The notes under the pieces were generated by a model, which ran no database searches, had not been told where the DNA came from, and saw only the letters and a list, made by a program, of their open reading frames with translations. 15,068 nt of DNA from CAYINU01 sp964364855 (GTDB lineage Bacteria; Margulisbacteria; Marinamargulisbacteria; CAYINU01): positions 1 to 15,068 of the forward strand of contig CAYINU010000051.1 of NCBI GenBank assembly GCA_964364855.1, given 5' to 3'. A program made the translations under genes and the position numbers. Positions 6,963-12,238 of the stretch are shown here, piece by piece; within the stretch, counting starts at the first letter, position 1, and every line of letters starts with the position of its first letter.

Positions 6963-7325
6963 ATGTTGGAAGAGAATTTCGAAGAAAATGACGAAGCGGA
7001 TGAATTGGACCCCGAATCCACAGAGGAACAGGGCGATGCCCATCAGCTGAAGTTGGATATGGACGAACAAATCGCCCAAGGAACCTATTCCAATTTTGTG
7101 ATGAATTCCTTTAAACCCGAGGAATTTGTATTGGATTTTGCCTTTTTGCAACCCAACATGCCGCGCGGAAAAATTCGGTCCCGCATTTTGATGAATGCCC
7201 GAACGGCCAAGCGGTTATCACAGTTGCTCGAAGACCAGATTTCCCGTTACGAATCCCAGTTCGGGGTAATTGGGGATGATGCCAGTCCGGATTTGGGTGC
7301 CGGCATCCGGATGAGTTTTAACTAA
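6963..7325 (+). CDS. DUF3467 family protein
   Basis: A 120-residue protein of unknown function. The first 40 residues are strongly acidic and probably disordered. The rest follows the DUF3467 pattern: a YSNFVMNSFKPEEFVLDF strand pair, a short PNMPRGKIRSRI stretch, ARTAKRLSQLLEDQISRYES as a helix, then FGVIGDD. AAAGGA lies seven bases before the ATG. It follows efp by 30 bp and is followed by a hydrolase gene one base after its stop, so the three are probably one transcript. Being next to efp hints at a basic cellular role, but that is only context. The acidic N-terminal extension is long relative to the conserved core. Confidence 0.8.
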   Translation: MLEENFEENDEADELDPESTEEQGDAHQLKLDMDEQIAQGTYSNFVMNSFKPEEFVLDFAFLQPNMPRGKIRSRILMNARTAKRLSQLLEDQISRYESQFGVIGDDASPDLGAGIRMSFN

Positions 7326-7326
7326 G

Positions 7327-8199
7327 ATGACATGGCGGGTCGGCGCATTTTGCTGGCCCCATCCCTGTGCATCGGACCCCGAATGGTTGGATAGCCCTTT
7401 ACACCCGCCTTTGCATTATCCGCCATTACCGCTCACGGATCTCGACCGAACAAGGCCCATTGTCCTGGCCAGTCATGGCTTTTCCGCTACACCGTTTGAA
7501 TGGCAGGAATTTGTAGATTTTGCCGCGGTGCATCGCATTCCCGTGGATCGTGTGACGTTGGGCGGTCATGGGTTGTGCCTGGCTGATTTTGAGCGTTCCA
7601 CGCCAGCGCAGTGGGCAGCGCCGCTTTTGGATCGGTATTTCCAGCTCGTGTCTGCGGGATTTAAGCGTATTGTGCTCGCATGTGCGTCTTTAAGCGGTGC
7701 ATTATTTTTGCATGCGTTGACGGACTCCAATAGCCCTTTTCGACGACAACCTCCCGCCCACGTGTTTTTTATCAATCCCCTGGTCCAAGCCAAAGATCCC
7801 CTCATGCCACTGACACCTTGGCTGGCATGGTTAGGTGGCTACTATTACATCGACCGCACACCGACCGAACATCGGTATTGGTACACCCATTTTCCGATCC
7901 GAACGTTGGCGAGATTGCAGGGACTATGTGCTGCGCTGCAAGCTGAATTGGCCCGCGGCATACATTGGGAAAACGGCCCACCCATTACCATTTTTCAATC
8001 CGATGCCGATCCAACCGTGGATGTGGGTGCGGTAGAGCGACTGGTTTACCAGGTCAAAACAGCGGGGGGCGTGACGGTGTCGTTGTACCCCTCTGCGATC
8101 CATGTCTTAACGCGCCTGGTGGGACGGGATGGGGTGACCGATACGATGCGCCAAAATCAGATGGATATTTTTACGAACATGGTTGACGGCTTGAAGTAG
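7327..8199 (+). CDS. Alpha/beta hydrolase
   Basis: A 290-residue serine hydrolase resembling the carboxylesterase/monoacylglycerol-lipase group. ASHGFSATPFEW (residues 48-59) is the HGF oxyanion-hole strand. The nucleophile elbow is SLSGA with Ser123, flanked by Ser and Ala instead of the usual two glycines. The probable acid is Asp228 in SDADPTVD and the base is His259 in PSAIHVLTR. There is no signal peptide, so it should be cytoplasmic. The region between residues 150 and 200 is rich in Trp, Tyr and Pro and would form the lid over the substrate pocket. The substrate cannot be named. It starts one base after the DUF3467 stop and ends two bases from the convergent channel gene. Confidence 0.82.
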   Translation: MTWRVGAFCWPHPCASDPEWLDSPLHPPLHYPPLPLTDLDRTRPIVLASHGFSATPFEWQEFVDFAAVHRIPVDRVTLGGHGLCLADFERSTPAQWAAPLLDRYFQLVSAGFKRIVLACASLSGALFLHALTDSNSPFRRQPPAHVFFINPLVQAKDPLMPLTPWLAWLGGYYYIDRTPTEHRYWYTHFPIRTLARLQGLCAALQAELARGIHWENGPPITIFQSDADPTVDVGAVERLVYQVKTAGGVTVSLYPSAIHVLTRLVGRDGVTDTMRQNQMDIFTNMVDGLK

Positions 8200-8201
8200 A
8201 A

Positions 8202-9380
8202 CTACTTTGCGGCGCGGATGTCGGCGCCGGAGGGTATCTGAAAGACTTTGAGATCAAACGCAGGGACTTTGGCGACGATATGGTCAAAAATATCGGCCTG
8301 CACGTCTTCATAATCGGACAAGGCCGTTTCCGAGGTGAACGCATAGATTTCGATAGGGAGGCCTTTTTCGCTGGGTTCAAGCAATCGTACGACTGCCGTC
8401 ATGTCCTGGCGGATGCGCGGGTGGTACTTCAGATAGTGGATCAGATAGGCGCGGAAAAGGGTTAGGTTGGTCAGTGGCAAATCGCCGTTTGAAACGGTGG
8501 AGGTGCCGTCCCAGATTTGGGTGTAGCGCGCGAGTTGTTCGGCAGATACAAAATGTACCGTCGTCATGTCAATAAAGACGGCACGCTTGATACGTCGTCC
8601 ACCGGACTCTTGCATGCCCCTCCAATTTTTGAAGGGCTCGGAAATAATCGTATAGGGTGGAACGGAGGTATAGGTATTGTCCCAGTTTTGAATACGGATC
8701 GTTCCCAAGGTGACCTCGACGACCTCACCGTCGATGCCGTACTTGGTGATCTCGATCCAATCTCCCGCCCTGAGCAAGTTATTAGCCGCGATCTGGAAGC
8801 TGGCAACAAAGGCTTGCAAGGTGTCCTTAAAAACAAAAAGCAATACCGCTGCCATCGCGCCGATACTGCTTAAAAAGATCCATGGGCTTTTGTTAAGTGC
8901 CACGGACAACATCAAAATGACCGTTAGGCCTGCAAACAGGACCTTGAGTGTTTGTCCATAGCTGACCAGCGGAACGCGGTCTGAGAGGTCATAGGCCTCC
9001 ATTTGGGCAACGGCAGCGTTGATGAGAGCGGTTGCGACCGACAAACCGACGGCCAACATACCGATCAGACACAGACGCAACCCGAAAGTCTGGTAGGGCA
9101 GGGGCACAAGTCCTTCGATGGCCAGATAAAAGACAAACATCGGCACCAAATGTGCCGCACGGTCAAAAACATGCTTTTCAACCAACAAGTCATCAAATTC
9201 ACTTTTGGTTTTCGAGGCGGCGAGGTGGGCAAATGTCCCCAGCAGCCTGCGCGCTGTTCCATCGAGAATAATGGACAATAAAATAACAAAAATGCTCGTG
9301 AGAGAGATCGCAAAAATCGGCGCCCACTGGGTAGGTAAATGAAAAAAAGCCAGAATCAGTCGGGATAGCGTCGTTATCAT
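8202..9380 (-). CDS. MscS-family mechanosensitive channel (YbdG-like)
   Basis: A 392-residue inner-membrane channel that opens under membrane tension to release solutes on osmotic downshock. About five membrane helices can be seen (near residues 19-38, 79-97, 101-125, 145-163 and 167-190). The last runs into the MscS pore-lining segment with SSIGAMAAVLLFVFKD. NLLRAGDWIEI (201-211) opens the beta domain, and EVTLGTIRIQNWDNTYTSVP is typical of the family. GRRIKRAVFIDM near 261-272 and the C-terminal extension match YbdG (MscM) more than canonical MscS. The gene ends convergently with the hydrolase, only two bases apart. No Shine-Dalgarno precedes the ATG. A weak TTGCAT-18-AATAAT promoter ends eight bases before it, so the mRNA may have almost no leader. 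Confidence 0.9.
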   Translation of the reverse strand: MITTLSRLILAFFHLPTQWAPIFAISLTSIFVILLSIILDGTARRLLGTFAHLAASKTKSEFDDLLVEKHVFDRAAHLVPMFVFYLAIEGLVPLPYQTFGLRLCLIGMLAVGLSVATALINAAVAQMEAYDLSDRVPLVSYGQTLKVLFAGLTVILMLSVALNKSPWIFLSSIGAMAAVLLFVFKDTLQAFVASFQIAANNLLRAGDWIEITKYGIDGEVVEVTLGTIRIQNWDNTYTSVPPYTIISEPFKNWRGMQESGGRRIKRAVFIDMTTVHFVSAEQLARYTQIWDGTSTVSNGDLPLTNLTLFRAYLIHYLKYHPRIRQDMTAVVRLLEPSEKGLPIEIYAFTSETALSDYEDVQADIFDHIVAKVPAFDLKVFQIPSGADIRAAK

Positions 9381-9448
9381 TACACGCTATTATTTCACGC
9401 CAACCACCCGATATGCAAAAGCTGATGAAGCTGTCTGCGCGGATTTAG

Positions 9449-9619
9449 TCAAAACGGCGATCGGATTTTCAGTCCCCTGATCAACTGCCCTACGTTCATC
9501 TCTTCACTCCAAATTTCATCGCAGGCGGCGGACTCTGCTGCGGCAACAATCAGCGCATCCCAAAACGACAGTTTATATAAAATGGAGCAATCAACTGCTG
9601 CGGCAGTTGGGTGATGTGC
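9449..9619 (-). pseudogene. PIN-domain (VapC-like) C-terminal remnant
   Basis: Too short to be an intact gene. The minus strand reads ILYKLSFWDALIVAAAES, then the C-terminal stretch CDEIWSEEMNVGQ, and closes with LIRGLKIRSPF and a stop at 9449-9451. This is the C-terminal third of a PIN-domain ribonuclease. It contains the conserved SFWDALIVAAA helix with its metal-binding Asp and the WSEEM strand where an acidic residue also binds metal. The same frame is closed by a stop at about 9620-9622, so the N-terminal catalytic Asp, the body of the domain and any start are missing. No antitoxin gene is next to it. It belongs to the debris between the channel gene and the SNTX-like gene. Confidence 0.72.
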
Positions 9620-9670
9620 TCATGCAAACCACATTCAACTTGTTGGATCACGCCGGCCAGGAGTCTGAAA

Positions 9671-9901
9671 ATGACTAAGTCTCAGCCTCAGACCGAATTG
9701 GAAGTGCCTACACAGCCTTTGATTGTTGATTTGTACATTCGAGTATCCACTGACCGACAGATCAAAGAAGACGATTCACTCGAAGAACAAGAAAGTGAGC
9801 TTAGAAAATTCTGTGAGTATCGTCATTTTCAAATTCATAAGGTCTTCGTTGAGCGGGGAAAATCCGGTGGCAACACCAATCGTTCAAAGGCAGCATTATG
9901 A
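9671..9901 (+). pseudogene. Serine recombinase N-terminal fragment
   Basis: A 76-codon frame with an excellent ribosome site (AGGAG seven bases before the ATG). DLYIRVSTDRQ around residues 20-30 has the catalytic serine of large serine recombinases/resolvases. DSLEEQESELRKFCEYRHFQI and the strand VFVERGKSGGNTNRS follow, exactly as the fold runs in intact proteins. Full-length relatives continue at NRP with several hundred residues. Here the frame drifts off after NRSKAAL and stops at TGA. The rest of the catalytic domain, including the arginine cluster, is missing, so no recombination is expected. The next short ORF overlaps by ATGA in another frame and may be the surviving C-terminus. Confidence 0.8.
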
Positions 9902-10140
9902 AACAACAGTTTGAATACACTCAAAAAGAAGAGCAGCTTTCGAGCATAGAAACACTCAAAAAAGAACTGGTGTTCTTTAAAATTAATGCTCAATCCCTGG
10001 GGACAAACGAACTCAAAAAGTGGCTTTTGGCCAACGTTGCGCGGGTGGGTATTGCTAAAGATGAAGGGTGTCTGTGCGGTTTAAATCGGTTGATCTATCG
10101 GTTTGATGAGGAATGTATTTTGGCGGTCAGACCGGTCTAA
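9898..10140 (+). pseudogene. Possible recombinase C-terminal fragment
   Basis: An 80-codon frame. Its N-terminal half is a Lys/Glu-rich coiled-coil-like helix (residues about 5-45). The end (ELKKWLLANVARVGIAKDEGC followed by LNRLIYRFDEEC) resembles the final helix and beta-strands of large serine recombinases. It overlaps the N-terminal recombinase fragment by four bases, in a different frame. The simplest reading is one recombinase gene that lost its central several hundred codons. I cannot exclude an independent small protein. The last 14 bp overlap the 3' end of the convergent SNTX-like gene, within a palindrome that makes both products end in Arg-Pro-Val. Confidence 0.45.
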
Positions 10141-11926
10141 ATTCGAAATCGATTGGTTTTCCAAGGACACCAAGATGAATATAATCACGATCCCGTTTAC
10201 CCACTTCTGAAATGACTCCGTTGGCTCCTTCATTTCGCACCCGAAACGTGTGTCCATCCGGGTTGGGGATTAACACCCATTTGGTTAGCATTGGATCGCG
10301 ATACTCTCTCTGAGGCGACGCATGAAACTCGTCATCCCTAAACCCAAGGTATCGTGTCCACTTCGATATCATATGGATCTTGAATCGGAGCCCGGTGTCG
10401 GTCTTTTCGGTGGCCAAGGACCACTGAGCGTCCTCGTCCGGATCTTGGTTTTTCAGTTTAATCGTAACTTGGTGATGGAAGATTCCACTAGTCCAATTTA
10501 GATAGTGTCGGCGGTCAGGGTGGCCTTTAACATACATCGCTTTCGGCTGATCGATGGTTTCGGCTAGTTGCATAACATGACCAAATGTTCCAATTCCTTT
10601 GGCATTGACCATCTGTACGAGCGTTTCTCGATCTGAGGCACTCAAGACAGCATGCGCGGCGAATAAAATATCGACAACCAGACCGTAATCCAGGTCCGAA
10701 CTGGGCTTACGTTTAATTGCCTCAACGAGATTGTTAAATATCTGGAAAAAACCAGCGCAGACGTTGACCAGAGTTCCGACACCAACCTTAATCCGATTAA
10801 TCGCGGAATGAACAGAATTCCGATCCGCACCCACCACGGGACAAATGGTGTCCACCAAAGAGACAGCAGATTCCATAGAGTCGCCTGGCAACACCCCGAT
10901 TTGATAAGTTGAATAAGGCGATGCCCAACCAATTGCCAATGATCCTTTAATCTCCCCGGCATAAGCCTTGCCCTTGAGCTTCTCAAAATGATTGAGGCAC
11001 CTGGCAATGTCGGATGGCTTTTCTACCGCTGGCCCCCCCAGATCGGATAGAACAACGCCATCTAAAAATGAATGGACTTGAACACTGACTTCCTTTTTAA
11101 ACCCGTAGGAAGCCCACTGAAAGTCGCCGCTTACCCTAAGTTGCGCAATTACTAGTGGCAAGCTTCCTTCTAATTTTATTCTCAAATCGTTGTTGTTCAG
11201 AAGTTCCTTGGAAGAAAACCGAATGGCTAAAGCAACGACATAGGCATATTGAACCGAACCGATGACATGGTCTCCAAAAGTCTCAACAAATTCTCTCGAC
11301 ATAGTGGCTGAGGGCAGCAGAAAGCCTTTCGCGTAATCTGACAACTCAGATTTCATCGTCCGGCCAGAGATACATCGGACCTTAATCGCAGCAATATAAG
11401 TTAATCCAGTCGTTGAACTGGACATGTTCCGAACAAAACTAGCTGAGGCCGTTGCCCCGATCCGGTCCAGTAGTGTAGCACTGGCCTCGCCGCTAACCAT
11501 TACCGAAGATCCAGATCTTATTTCAACTTGACAGCCGACTTCGATAATATCCACGTGCGATGCGAAGCCGCTGGTTTCAGCGGATGCGCTGCCGGCTAGC
11601 AATGGAGACGCCTTCAATTGGCGACTGTGATTGTCCCACCCATTCCCCAGCAATTGCTTTTCGCCAAATCCATCAAGATGAACCTCCAATAGTTGGGTCA
11701 TGTTTCGGCCGTTGGCAAACGCCGCTGCGATCGGACTCAGCTGAATTTGAGGCGATTGCATCGGAAGTGCAACCACTTTTTTTATTACCGGCGCGTTTGG
11801 CATCTTGAAGACCGGAATTATATGCCAGTTTAGTCCAGTCGGACAAGAGTCACTCGCCATTGACACACCAGCCGTGAACAGGTCATCGATTTGGTAAAGA
11901 GGCGCTGGGCAATCGAAGTCTTTCAT
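10127..11926 (-). CDS. SNTX/VTX-like (MACPF-related) protein with C-terminal beta-rich domain
   Basis: About 599 residues from the ATG at 11926. An in-frame TTG at 11941 would add five. No signal peptide is seen. Residues about 115-295 follow the order of the stonustoxin/verrucotoxin MACPF-like domain. SVMVSGEASATLLDR matches the SNTX strand with GSAKYL. A Ser/Thr-rich run (RNMSSSTTGL) comes next, then FGDHVIGSVQYAYVVAL, corresponding to the THVVTGI-YGA segment of the toxins. LRIKLEGSLPLVIAQLRVSGDFQW and VQVHSFLDG follow. MACPF and SNTX proteins form membrane pores. Residues about 470-599 are Trp/Tyr-rich with repeated W-L, F-I and YLGF spacing, suggesting a beta-trefoil or similar sugar- or lipid-binding tail. 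It is divergent from the BTB gene. The family assignment is from memory of motif order only. It could instead be a structural MACPF homologue without lytic activity. Confidence 0.55.
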   Translation of the reverse strand: MKDFDCPAPLYQIDDLFTAGVSMASDSCPTGLNWHIIPVFKMPNAPVIKKVVALPMQSPQIQLSPIAAAFANGRNMTQLLEVHLDGFGEKQLLGNGWDNHSRQLKASPLLAGSASAETSGFASHVDIIEVGCQVEIRSGSSVMVSGEASATLLDRIGATASASFVRNMSSSTTGLTYIAAIKVRCISGRTMKSELSDYAKGFLLPSATMSREFVETFGDHVIGSVQYAYVVALAIRFSSKELLNNNDLRIKLEGSLPLVIAQLRVSGDFQWASYGFKKEVSVQVHSFLDGVVLSDLGGPAVEKPSDIARCLNHFEKLKGKAYAGEIKGSLAIGWASPYSTYQIGVLPGDSMESAVSLVDTICPVVGADRNSVHSAINRIKVGVGTLVNVCAGFFQIFNNLVEAIKRKPSSDLDYGLVVDILFAAHAVLSASDRETLVQMVNAKGIGTFGHVMQLAETIDQPKAMYVKGHPDRRHYLNWTSGIFHHQVTIKLKNQDPDEDAQWSLATEKTDTGLRFKIHMISKWTRYLGFRDDEFHASPQREYRDPMLTKWVLIPNPDGHTFRVRNEGANGVISEVGKRDRDYIHLGVLGKPIDFEFRPV

Positions 11927-12117
11927 CGAGAGCTCAAACAAACAAACCTGCGCTTTGGAGTGCTGTCAGGCCCCCCGACTTCGATCATTTAGTGCCCCAA
12001 GGATTTTAGGAATGAACAGGACCTAGTTTCATAGGTACCAACTTCTCAGCTGTTTCAAAATTTCACGTCTACCTTTAGACTATCGTAGTCGCTTCGAAGT
12101 AAAAACCAGTCGGACCG

Positions 12118-12164
12118 CCAATTTTCAAAATTCGGATTTTGGGCGATTGGGGGGAAGCATCCCC
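12118..12164. promoter_or_regulatory. Nested inverted repeats in the divergent intergenic region
   Basis: The 312-bp gap between the two large divergent genes (11927-12238) has no gene. It contains a nested inverted repeat: CCAAT at 12118-12122 pairs with ATTGG at 12146-12150, and inside it CAAAAT at 12126-12131 pairs with ATTTTG at 12136-12141 around TCGG. Directly after it, GGGG-AAGCAT-CCCC (12151-12164) makes a second stem. Further right are TATAAA at 12186-12191 and the GGAG ribosome site at 12226-12229. I see no strong paired -35/-10 on either strand. The structures could be an operator, an RNA leader or the end of a vanished mobile element. Confidence 0.5.
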
Positions 12165-12238
12165 TAAAATTGAGCCACTGAAACGTATAAAATGGTCGAG
12201 AAGAGTTCCCCCGTCATGATAGATTGGAGTTTGGACCC

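Noticed and set aside
12100..12238. End of an insertion sequence upstream of the BTB gene
   Set aside because: The stem-rich sequence looks like an element end, but no matching terminal repeat, target duplication or transposase piece was found.
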